A stretch of DNA of 64,000 bases from contig OX336388.2 in the NCBI GenBank assembly GCA_946902985.2, positions 369,445,387 through 369,509,386 on the forward strand, in the 5' to 3' direction. Below, one piece after another: positions 22,029 through 31,432 of this stretch (positions are counted from its first letter, which is position 1; every line of letters begins with the position of its first letter). Below the pieces are notes generated by a model, which made no database searches, was not told the DNA's origin, and was given only the letters and a program-made list of their open reading frames with translations. Source of the DNA: Meconema thalassinum (lineage: Eukaryota > Arthropoda > Insecta > Orthoptera > Tettigoniidae). The translations under genes were made by a program, and so were the position numbers.

Positions 22029-25000
22029 ATGGCGAGTGTTGATGAGATAAAGGCATTGTTAGAACAGATGTCGATCCAAATGTCCGCGAAAACGGAAGAA
22101 CAATTAGTGCAGATGTCCGTAAAGACGGAAGAACAATTAAAAGAACAATTAGAAGCTCAGCGTGAGCATAGTGAAAAACAATTAGAACAAATGTCCGCGA
22201 AAACGGAAGAACAATTAGTGCAGATGTCCGTAAAGACGGAAGAACAATTAAAAGAACAATTAGAAGCTCAGCGTGAGCATAGTGAAAAACAATTAGAACA
22301 AATGTCCGCGAAAACGGAAGAACAATTAGATAAACAATTAAAGAACTGCGAAAAACAATTACTTGATATGAGCGGTAACATTTCGGTCCAGTTAGAAGTC
22401 CAGAAATTAGACACTGACAAACAATTCAATGAACTAAACCACAAATTGTCACAACAGGCGGTAACACAAACCGAACAGTTAGGAAAAATCACAAATGATA
22501 TTAATCAGAGCGTTCAAAAAGTAGAGAAACTGGCAGGCGAGGTAGCGGAAAACAACATCAAACAGTTAGGCGAAATGAAGAAATTGGAGGCGAAATTTGA
22601 TAACAAATTAGTACAATTTGACGAGATGGTGGCAGATAAACTCAAGCAGATAGAGGCAGCATGTGTCAGTAACACCGCGGGAGTGAAGAAAACCCAAGAG
22701 AAACTACAGCAGCAAATTAATTCGGTAGATAACAACGTGCTGGAATTAATAAAGGAAATAGATAAAGTCGAAGTTAAGGCTGAAACCGAGCGGATACACT
22801 TGCGGGAAAATTTAGAGGAGCAATTAGGCAGAACACAAGAGATCATAAGAAAAGAGATGGAAGGCCAGCTAATAAACACGCAAGAGGTCATAAGACAAGA
22901 AGTAGGGGAGCAGCTCGTCAAAACTCAGGATAATTTGGAAGGTCAGCTAATAAAAACGCAAGAGGTTATAAGAGAAGAGGTGGGGGAACAACTAGTAAAA
23001 ACGCAGGAACGGATACGTGAAGAGCTAGAGAAAAATCAGGAGAGGAACGAGGAGAAAATAAATAGCTTAAAAAGTAGGATCCGGCGAGATTGGGACCAGC
23101 AGGTTCATGCGAATAAGGAAGACAGGCTGGCAGTTTTAAAGCGAATGCAGGCACTGGAGGAAAATATGAAGTCGAAATTACAGGAACACTCAGAATTAAT
23201 CATAAAAAACGAGATTAGATCGTTAGAGAATGCGACATTATTTTCAAACGAAAATATTTCGGAAAAGCAAACAAGTATTGGAAGTCCGGCAGGTTCGAAG
23301 TTGGCTGAGGACACGAGTCGGGGTCAAAGTCCCAGACTAACGACTAATGCATTCCAGCAGTACAGGGGGGAGACTTCAACTCCGCAACCGAACTTGGCAC
23401 CAGCCCAAGTCATCCAAGTCATTCGGGGTAATGATTTTAAGCCCGATAAGTTTAAAGAACATTCAGGAACCACTCCCAAAGCATTTCTACGGCAATTAAC
23501 TGACTACTTTAATGACCAACACATCGGCCCGGAGAAACAATTAAGAATGGTGGAGAAATTTTTAGAAGGACCTAGCCTGAACTGGTTTTTAAGTTTCAAG
23601 TACACGTTTACAGACATGGCTCAATTCCGCGAGGCGTTTTTGAAGAAGTTTTGGAGTCCTTCGTTACAGCAGGGGTTAAGAATGGACCTGTACACGCGCA
23701 AATACCATAGTACACATCCAACCCGTTTTTCAGAATTCTTCAGTCAGCAATTGGTAAAATTCAGGGATTTTGATGACCCGCCTAGCGAGCCGAATATGGT
23801 TCTAACCATCGGAAAACAACTCCCAATGCATATCCAACAATTATTAGTCGCAGGAAATATTCAGACCGCAGTCCAAGCCGAAGAATTACTCAGACACTTA
23901 GATGAGACGAGTATGGTAAGCCCACAGACAGGAAGAAGGAATTTGGAATGTGTCAACACGGCAGAGGTAGTTCAGGGACTCCAAAATAACCACGGCCAGG
24001 GGAACCAAAGTAAGACACAATCCACAGGGACACAGTTCACGCCAAGAAGACAAGATTTTGACGGCCGAAACCAGTTCCATAACAACAATCAGAATTATCA
24101 GAATAACCGCGGGAGATATCATCAGAATAACCAAAATCAAAATAATCAGTGGACGTACCAGCGGGAATACACGAATTGGAGGGGAAACCAGAGACAAGGT
24201 AGACCTTACCAAAGAAATGGAGATGGTAGATGGAGTAACGGCAGGGACTATCGCCAAGAAAACAGAGGAGATTATAGGAATAACTGGGACGAACGATATA
24301 TTGAATCCCGTAAATACTTGGATCAATTAAGTAATGAAGAAGCGGAGAAGGAGAAGTGGGGGCGTGCCATGGCGAACAGACAGAGCCCAGATAACCATCA
24401 AGGAAAGGGGGCAGAGAGTTTACTGAGGCAACAGGAGCGACAGAATGATAACCGGCGAAACACATCTAATGGGGCCCGGGATAAAAAAAAAAAAACAAAT
24501 GAACTGAAAGGAGACAGGCTAAAAACGGAGATCGCCAGGGAGCAAGAAGAGATGATAGTGGCCAATATAGAAGAGTGGGTAGCATTCCCAGACGACTGCC
24601 TGGAGGAAGTGGTGAAGAACCGTGAGAATGTTATCAGACAGCTACCAATTATTTACGCGCATATTGGAGGTATGAGGGTGAGATGTTTGATTGATACAGG
24701 TAGCCAGGTGAGCTTAGTCACTGAAATTTTGATTAAAGAAATAGCAAGAAAACAGACTGTTCCTATTATGCCGCTACCGATAATGAAAGTCAGAGGTGTC
24801 ATTCCTGACAAAACTATGAATTGTAAACAGCAAGCATTTCTAGATCTGGAAATATTGAACCATACTTTTTCACAAACATTCATTGTTATTCCAAAGATGA
24901 ACTACAATATAATTTTAGGAGCCAACTTCATCTGCGATTTTCATGCTGTAATTGATTTACATAACAACACTGTAAGCTTCAAACAAGTAGAAGGATTGGA

Positions 25001-27617
25001 TCATGTGGGTCTAAATATGGAAGAGAATCCGCTGGAGAGAGAGGCCAATACTTGGGTTGTTGAGGAATGCACTAATGAGGCCGGAGATAAGATCTTGAGG
25101 GGAGAGCAAGTCAACCAGACAGCAGTGCTAGAAATGGACAGCCGAGATATTTCGCAGGAACTTTGGGTGCATTTGGCGGAAGAAGAAATGGGCGGAACCA
25201 AATTCGAAATTCTACTTCAGGAGCGACTTAAGGAAGCCATCGTAGGGGAATCTGATAGAAGAAGATTGGAAGAAATTTTAAGATTACATAAAGGAGCGTT
25301 TGACACCGTACCTGGGAAAGTTTTAAATTTTCAATATGCGATGCAGGTAACAGATTGGACCCCATTCAAAAGTAAATTGTACCCGATCCCAGAGAAGCAT
25401 TTTTCTCAGGTGAAGGACATTATTACTAAATTATTAGATTCTGGCATGATAAGGAAAGCTGCAACTCCTTATCTGAACGCAATATTGGCTGTGACCAAGC
25501 CAAACGGATCAATTAGGCTATGCCTGGACGCGCGAGTTTTAAATAGCAAACTGCTAGTTGAGCACGACCAAGCACCGAGGATCAAAGATGTTTTGAAAGG
25601 CTTCCGCGGGAAGAAGATATACTCAAGTGTTGATTTGACGAATAGTTTCCACCATCTTGAACTTGAAGAAAAATCACAACTGTTGACGGGATTTTTATTC
25701 GATAATCAAAGTTATATCTGGTGTCGAATGCCCTTTGGCGTGAAAACTGCGGGATGTGCACTCATTAGAGCACTCGATAGAAATCTGACTGAGGAGGTCA
25801 AGAACTTCACCACGAGATATGTTGATGACATATTAATCGCTTCTGAGACAATGGAAGAACACTTGATAAATTTAAATAAACTGCTGGACAACCTGAGAAC
25901 CATGAACTTCAAGATCAACTTAAAAAAGTCACATTTTTGCCAGAGCGAAATTTTATATTTGGGACATATAATTGATGTCGAGGGCGTGCGGCCTAATCCA
26001 GCCAAGATTGATGCTATTAAGAAATTTCCCACACCTACCAAAGTCAAACATGTTAGAGCATTTTTGGGAGTGACAGGTTTCTTCAAAGAAAATTGCCCTG
26101 GTTACACAGAAACAGTAGCGCCTATGCAGGAGATGTTGAAGAAAGCGAATCGATGGTCGTGGAACGAGGAGTGCGACAGGTCTTTTAAAGCAACGAAGGA
26201 TTTATTGGAAAACTGTGTGAAACTTGGATATCCGGATTTTGAGAAACAATTTATCATTCAAGCAGATGCTTCGTTAATTGGGATTGGTGCTATGCTGTAC
26301 CAAGAGGACGCTGAAGAACCCAAGAAGAAATCCTATTTGGCATTTACGAGTCGTAAATTACGGAAACATGAGAGGAACTACACAGTTACGGAACTTGAGC
26401 TACTAGCAATTCTATATTCTCTCCAACAGTGGCGCAAGATGATCTATGGTTATTCCATCATTGTTAGAACCGACCACCATGCACTGACATTTTTATTTAA
26501 GACAACAATAGCAAGTGAGAGAGTTACGCGCTGGTCCATCTACATACAGCAGTTTGACATCACAATAGAGCATTGTCCTGGGAAATTGAACGTCATACCA
26601 GATGCCTTGAGTAGAAACCCTGAGGACGGAAACGAAGTAACAGCGGAAGTTCACAATATTACCTTGACACCTAAGGCTCGTGAGTTTTTGGCGAGATTGA
26701 AGGATATTCGGAAGGAGCAAGAAGCTGACCCATGGATGATGATGATGATAAAATTCTATAGGAAGGAGTTACAACCAAATTCACCGGAGTACCGGGAAGC
26801 CAGTGCTAAACAAGCGAGATTTCACTACTTGAATAACTTGTTACATAAGTACGTGGATGAGCATCATACTAAACTGCGGATCTTAGTTCCAGCATCACTA
26901 CAGAGGGGATTAACTTGGCATGTTCACGAGAGCCTAGCACATATCGGCACGGATAAGACTGAAGCTACGATAGGGGAGACCTTTACTTGGCCCAAGATGA
27001 GATTCACCATTGTTGAAGTAATTAGAACGTGTGACGCTTGTCAGCGCACAAAGCCGAACAACTTTATTCTGAAACAACCTCCAAGACCACTATTACCGCA
27101 GAAACCATGCGAGATGCTCGCGATTGATTGCTTTGGTCCTTTAGTAAAAGGAAAGCGTGGATGCCGACACCTCTTGGTATGTGTCGATGTATTTTCGAAG
27201 ATGGTCGTGCTATGTCCTATTCAGAAGACGACATCAAGACAAGTCCTTAGTCGAATTAAGAACAAAGTCATTCCGATGCTTGGGAAGCCGGAATCCATTC
27301 TATCAGATCACGGTACCTATTTCACAAGCAATGTTTTTAGGCAAGGTTTGGAGAGCCTAGGAATAAAACACATATTTTCAAGTATTCGTCATCCTTGTGG
27401 AAATCCGAGCGAAAGAACAATTCGCTGTGTCGCTAAATACTACAGAGTAATGATTCCTAACGAACACAATAAATGGGTAGACAAAGCAGGGGAAATTGAG
27501 ATGTGCATGAACACTACTAAGCACGAGTCGACGGGTCAAGTCCCACTGATTGTACACCACAACAGGTTGCCGGAAAGAACTTGGGACAAGATCATTCCTT
27601 GCCCAAGGGATCCATAA
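22029..27617 (+). CDS. gag-pol: E1 Gag-Pol polyprotein, cut short in integrase
   Basis: One frame carries both Gag and Pol. I start at ATG 22029; the GTG nine bases upstream is unlikely in a eukaryote. Residues about 1-400 are coiled coil, with a 111-bp (37-residue) unit repeated in tandem at 22081-22330. A capsid-like domain lies at about 470-625 and an Arg/Asn/Gln-rich tract without CCHC knuckles at about 678-760. Then come protease (DTGS, Asp889), reverse transcriptase (YVDD, 1264-1267), RNase H (Asp1413; TELELLAI), integrase zinc finger (about 1628-1677, ending CDAC) and core (Asp1700, Asp1760, Glu1795; 34 residues between the last two). A TAA at 27615 ends the frame before the GPF module. 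It would make particle proteins, copy RNA to DNA and integrate it. Confidence 0.92.
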   Translation: MASVDEIKALLEQMSIQMSAKTEEQLVQMSVKTEEQLKEQLEAQREHSEKQLEQMSAKTEEQLVQMSVKTEEQLKEQLEAQREHSEKQLEQMSAKTEEQLDKQLKNCEKQLLDMSGNISVQLEVQKLDTDKQFNELNHKLSQQAVTQTEQLGKITNDINQSVQKVEKLAGEVAENNIKQLGEMKKLEAKFDNKLVQFDEMVADKLKQIEAACVSNTAGVKKTQEKLQQQINSVDNNVLELIKEIDKVEVKAETERIHLRENLEEQLGRTQEIIRKEMEGQLINTQEVIRQEVGEQLVKTQDNLEGQLIKTQEVIREEVGEQLVKTQERIREELEKNQERNEEKINSLKSRIRRDWDQQVHANKEDRLAVLKRMQALEENMKSKLQEHSELIIKNEIRSLENATLFSNENISEKQTSIGSPAGSKLAEDTSRGQSPRLTTNAFQQYRGETSTPQPNLAPAQVIQVIRGNDFKPDKFKEHSGTTPKAFLRQLTDYFNDQHIGPEKQLRMVEKFLEGPSLNWFLSFKYTFTDMAQFREAFLKKFWSPSLQQGLRMDLYTRKYHSTHPTRFSEFFSQQLVKFRDFDDPPSEPNMVLTIGKQLPMHIQQLLVAGNIQTAVQAEELLRHLDETSMVSPQTGRRNLECVNTAEVVQGLQNNHGQGNQSKTQSTGTQFTPRRQDFDGRNQFHNNNQNYQNNRGRYHQNNQNQNNQWTYQREYTNWRGNQRQGRPYQRNGDGRWSNGRDYRQENRGDYRNNWDERYIESRKYLDQLSNEEAEKEKWGRAMANRQSPDNHQGKGAESLLRQQERQNDNRRNTSNGARDKKKKTNELKGDRLKTEIAREQEEMIVANIEEWVAFPDDCLEEVVKNRENVIRQLPIIYAHIGGMRVRCLIDTGSQVSLVTEILIKEIARKQTVPIMPLPIMKVRGVIPDKTMNCKQQAFLDLEILNHTFSQTFIVIPKMNYNIILGANFICDFHAVIDLHNNTVSFKQVEGLDHVGLNMEENPLEREANTWVVEECTNEAGDKILRGEQVNQTAVLEMDSRDISQELWVHLAEEEMGGTKFEILLQERLKEAIVGESDRRRLEEILRLHKGAFDTVPGKVLNFQYAMQVTDWTPFKSKLYPIPEKHFSQVKDIITKLLDSGMIRKAATPYLNAILAVTKPNGSIRLCLDARVLNSKLLVEHDQAPRIKDVLKGFRGKKIYSSVDLTNSFHHLELEEKSQLLTGFLFDNQSYIWCRMPFGVKTAGCALIRALDRNLTEEVKNFTTRYVDDILIASETMEEHLINLNKLLDNLRTMNFKINLKKSHFCQSEILYLGHIIDVEGVRPNPAKIDAIKKFPTPTKVKHVRAFLGVTGFFKENCPGYTETVAPMQEMLKKANRWSWNEECDRSFKATKDLLENCVKLGYPDFEKQFIIQADASLIGIGAMLYQEDAEEPKKKSYLAFTSRKLRKHERNYTVTELELLAILYSLQQWRKMIYGYSIIVRTDHHALTFLFKTTIASERVTRWSIYIQQFDITIEHCPGKLNVIPDALSRNPEDGNEVTAEVHNITLTPKAREFLARLKDIRKEQEADPWMMMMIKFYRKELQPNSPEYREASAKQARFHYLNNLLHKYVDEHHTKLRILVPASLQRGLTWHVHESLAHIGTDKTEATIGETFTWPKMRFTIVEVIRTCDACQRTKPNNFILKQPPRPLLPQKPCEMLAIDCFGPLVKGKRGCRHLLVCVDVFSKMVVLCPIQKTTSRQVLSRIKNKVIPMLGKPESILSDHGTYFTSNVFRQGLESLGIKHIFSSIRHPCGNPSERTIRCVAKYYRVMIPNEHNKWVDKAGEIEMCMNTTKHESTGQVPLIVHHNRLPERTWDKIIPCPRDP

Positions 27618-27938
27618 TTAGCGCATGATTTGCGAATCCAGCGAACGAGAGAGCACATGAGGAACCAAGCGGACCGAAGGCTGAGACGGTACCGAGGAAA
27701 GAAATTTCACCGAGAGTTACAAGAATAAGAATTAGTGCTGGTTCGTAGACCACCAATCTCCGACCCTAAGAACAAAGTCTTCGCCAAGTTCTGTCCAAAA
27801 TTCATTGGCCCGTTCCGGGTAATTAAGAATCTGGGTAACAATGCCTACAGATTAGAAGAAGTGAGCACTGGTGCAAAATCTGTTTTTAATAGCGCCAATT
27901 TGAAACCGTACTACAGAAGGGAACCATTTGATGATTAG
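27618..27938 (+). pseudogene. E1 integrase C-terminal tail after two stops
   Basis: The same frame continues after the TAA at 27615-27617, meets a second TAA at 27726-27728 and then runs to TAG at 27936-27938. The translation matches the C-terminal part of E2 integrase, with a basic ADRRLRR segment and KFIGPF...NNAYRL, the GPY/F module. Both breaks are substitutions, not frameshifts. The missing part is expected to matter for integration, so E1 should not be autonomous unless both stops are read through, for which I see no signal. Confidence 0.85.
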
Positions 27939-28273
27939 GAAAGATGATATGTGCAGAATCTGTATTGCCAAAAATTTATATTTTTTTGAAAGCAAACACT
28001 CAAATCCACGGGGAGCGCGTGAGTACGCACTTTGTTTGTAAACAACGAGCAGCTGAGACGACGGGAGTGGCAACTACGTGAGGAGAAGGGGGAGACCTAG
28101 AGAAAATATGAATGACATTCCAGCGAGAAGGGAGCACACTAATTGAGTCAGAGGGGCATACACTCGAGCAGCTGAGTGAGATTTAAAGAGATGTGTTGTT
28201 ACTACAGTGGATTTTGTTTTTGAAATCCAAACCAATAAATTGTTTCGAATTTCAAAACCTTGCTGAGGATAAA

Positions 28274-31200
28274 TGAACCCTTATTGATCTTCGATAAATA
28301 AGTATTCATATTTATTATTATTATTATTACTACGGCCTAGGCAGCACATAAGGAAGTCGACTTGGATATTAGGGAGGCCAGCATTTCGTAATGATTGCAA
28401 CAGAAGCTGAGTTGGTAGCTATTCCTGGGGGACGGCCAGAATTAGTCGAGTTCAAGGCCAAATTGTGCAACTACTGTACCAAAATTGGAGACATAAAGGA
28501 AGAATCACGAGGTCCTCTCAACGAACTTACGATTGAATCAGCCAATCGCAAGAGACCAAGCTGTGACCACGAGGTGGACGGCGTCAGTAGTAAAAAGCGC
28601 GCGGAAGTGTGTATCTAAGGAACCGCCGAACGGATTAATCTCCGCTCGAGTAATTTGAGACGTTGGATTTATTTGGAGAAGAATGACACTAGCCCCATCT
28701 TTGTGAGACAAAAACTCTGGAAGTTTTTATCCGACTCTGCCCCACTCCGCCGCCCTTGTCAGTTTCTCATAAATAGTTTGGCCTGACGCCAATCTAAGTA
28801 CTATTCTTGTGGAGCCTTCAGAGGCATACTCCACGCCAGTTTGAAGTGTGATTTTGACGCTCGAATTTATCGGAGTACTTATTGTGTGGAGCCTTCAGAG
28901 GCATACTCCACGCCAGTTTGAAGTGTGATTTTTGACGCTCGAATTTAATCTAAGACTATTCTTGTGGAGCCTTCAGAGGTATACTCCACGCCAGTTTGAA
29001 GTATGATTTTTACGCTCTAAAATCAGTGAAGCTAATTTATTTTCTGAGCTCTGGGAAGCTAATGTCGCAGCGTTTGCAATATCGAATTTTAAAAGCTATA
29101 ATACATTTTGTTCTAAAATCAACTAAATTGTGTGATCTAAATATTTCACGTCAGCGCGTGATAAACTGTAACATTCTTTTAAAGACGACGAGTTCAACTT
29201 TAAGGGGGAAGTATCGTATCACCCTAATTAGCGCTTACCAGAACCGAAGTCCAAGACGGGACGGAAATACCGGACGAGATAGCGACTGCGAGTGCAGCCA
29301 GGATTTTGAACTTGTTAACGAGCCAGTGGCGCGGACTCGAGATGTATATTTCATGTATAAATTGTGTGTATTGTATGTGTTTTTTATAGTGCGTATGTGC
29401 GATATAATTAGGGCCAGTCTTCGCTATTAATCGCAGTAGGACAATTGTGGGTGACCTGAGTAGCCTGCAAGCGATTATAGATAGGCAAATATTTAACATT
29501 GAACTTTTCTGCCAAGGAGTCGAGACCAAGATGATCAGCACGTGGTTTGAAGTTGGGATGAGCTTCAAGAAATCAACGCAGACGACTACTATGGAGTGCT
29601 AAATTGTCCATAGGGCAATGGGTTGAGGAGGATGTCCTTAGTCCTGCATGCAGAAGCGGTGATGTACTAAAATTGGATTATTTCAATTATGTAGTTAGAT
29701 TTGGCCGGGGAACTTTGTAAATAGTCATGTTTTTCTTTCTTGTTTTATAGCTGTTTTTCTTGTACCGACACTATATGTTAAATGTCCGTTGGCGCGTGGC
29801 CAAAGTGTTTGTTGATATTTTGATTTTTTTCTTGAGTCATGTGTAATGTACGCGGCGTGCGTGCGTGATTTTATCCTTGCAATTGCGGAACCCGTTACAT
29901 TCGATAAATGGTGCTTTATTAACGTTAATATTTGAAATAGGAATGGGAGGAAATGATTGTAAAACATTTTGCTGAACAGGTTATTATTCATGTTAGGGTA
30001 GCCGAGTGCACCAACTTAAAAGTAATTGTAGAACACCTTCGTTCTAATTTGATAGATTTTTCTTGAGTCCTTTTCAGGTGACTAGTCACGGCATAGAACG
30101 ATGGCGCCAGCATGTGGATATTATTTGTGTCTTTTATTTCAGGGTCTGTCACAACCCATACGTGTGATTAAGTGTGTGTTGATGTGTCTAGTGTGTGTTG
30201 ATTCTACGTGAGGAGGGGGTAGTTGTCCTACCGCCCTTATATTTTTGCTGCTGTTGTATTTTAGATGGAAAGACAGAGTGCTCTTGGGAGACTGCTGATT
30301 CTGGTCCATATGTTTTTCTGACACACACGTATTATTGTTCTTTGGGGCACATTTCTTCGAGGTTCGACCCCATGTTCTGGGAGGTCGAGGTTATTGACAC
30401 GTGGGTTGACAGACATGCAGAGTTCCACAAACCGCCCGTTTTGCCTGTGACTTATTTTGATAGGCAGTCCTATTTGTCCGACTGAACCCTGTAAGCTTTC
30501 ATGCAGCAAACCTGTTCATTGTGATGGCTAATTTTAAGCCATAATTAATTGGGGAGTTCGCCATGTGTGTAACGGATTGTTGTACCTTGTATGGATAAGA
30601 ATATTGTGATTAACGTAAATGTTGGCTGTTTGCCTATTGCTTTGTTGATGACTCGATTTCATGTAATTTTGTTTGTCACAACCGTGTGGTGTAGTGGTAG
30701 AGTATTTGTAAATTTTGACAGCGGTCATTTGAGTATTTTTCTATTGGTCACGTGTTAATGTACTTGTGTTGATTTGTGAGAGAAGTCCTAAGATTTTAGG
30801 CAGTAAATGTTGCTACGGCAATTTAAGTCCAATTTCACACGGAAATTTTTGTGTTTGTTTATAGTAGATTTAGGAAGTGTCGGTTTAATTTAAGTATTGT
30901 AGTCGTGTTCCCTCGTGTCGGTCTAGCTCTAGGAAATGCGGATTCGTTGTCTGAAGGGTCATTCTGGATGATAACGAATCACGCATTCAAAGTACACATC
31001 GTGATGCATGTAGAACGGCGTACGCACTTATATGGTCACTTTTTGGTATCTTTATTTAAGGACACTTGGTCCAGGTAATTAATCTCTCCAGAGATACCGC
31101 CCAATTTTTGTTTGGCATTTTTATTAAGCGGGAGTCAGTTGGGAGTTTTGTTGTTAATTGTTTATGTGTAAATATGGTGATTTGTTATTAAATTCAGTTG

Positions 31201-31343
31201 TTTTAACCCTGGCTTCACTCTTTCCTGCATGTTATTTTGTTATATGTTACCCTGCAAGTTAATGAAGCGCCCTGACAGCAACTTACGAATATGACCTGTT
31301 ACGCCCCGAATCTGAGTCTCATATGCTTCTTTGCAAGGGTTCA
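28274..31343 (+). repeat. E1 3' LTR (3070 bp)
   Basis: Pairs with 18422-21488. Differences noticed: one extra TTA near the start, G to T at about 30339, C to A at about 30681 and T to A at about 30779. No good polypurine tract touches the left end; GAGGATAAA lies just before it, and a stronger purine run (28081-28095) is about 180 bp upstream. Confidence 0.95.
28391..28618 (+). CDS. unrecognised 75-codon frame in E1 3' LTR
   Basis: Identical translation to 18536-18763. Since the LTRs are copied from one template, identity only shows the insertion is recent and is not evidence of selection. Confidence 0.25.
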   Translation: MIATEAELVAIPGGRPELVEFKAKLCNYCTKIGDIKEESRGPLNELTIESANRKRPSCDHEVDGVSSKKRAEVCI

Positions 31344-31432
31344 GTATACATATTCGGTAAAAAATTCAAAGTGATTGGTGCAAAATTACGGCAGTTATCG
31401 TGTCCACAAGAAGCTGATATACATATATATAC
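31344..31432 (+). repeat. R monomer a, right end
   Basis: Continues monomer a after E1: AAGTGATTGGTGCAAAATTA and GCAGTTATCGTGTCCACAAG match 45100-45150 and 60361-60400. It ends in an AT/AC microsatellite where E2 begins. Confidence 0.85.

Larger units (their letters stand above)
18422..31343 (+). mobile_element. E1: Ty3-like LTR retrotransposon
   Basis: Full element of about 12.9 kb: LTR (18422-21488), primer site, one gag-pol frame, LTR (28274-31343). LTR ends are TGAACCCTT...AAGGGTTCA. By eye the LTRs differ by about three substitutions and one TTA indel, so the insertion is recent. It sits in R monomer a, as the other R copies show. The flanks TTAT (18418-18421) and GTAT (31344-31347) fit a 4-bp duplication in only three positions. 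The integrase end carries two stop codons. It is closest to E2 among the three, judging by Pol sequence and LTR ends. No env gene. Confidence 0.95.
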
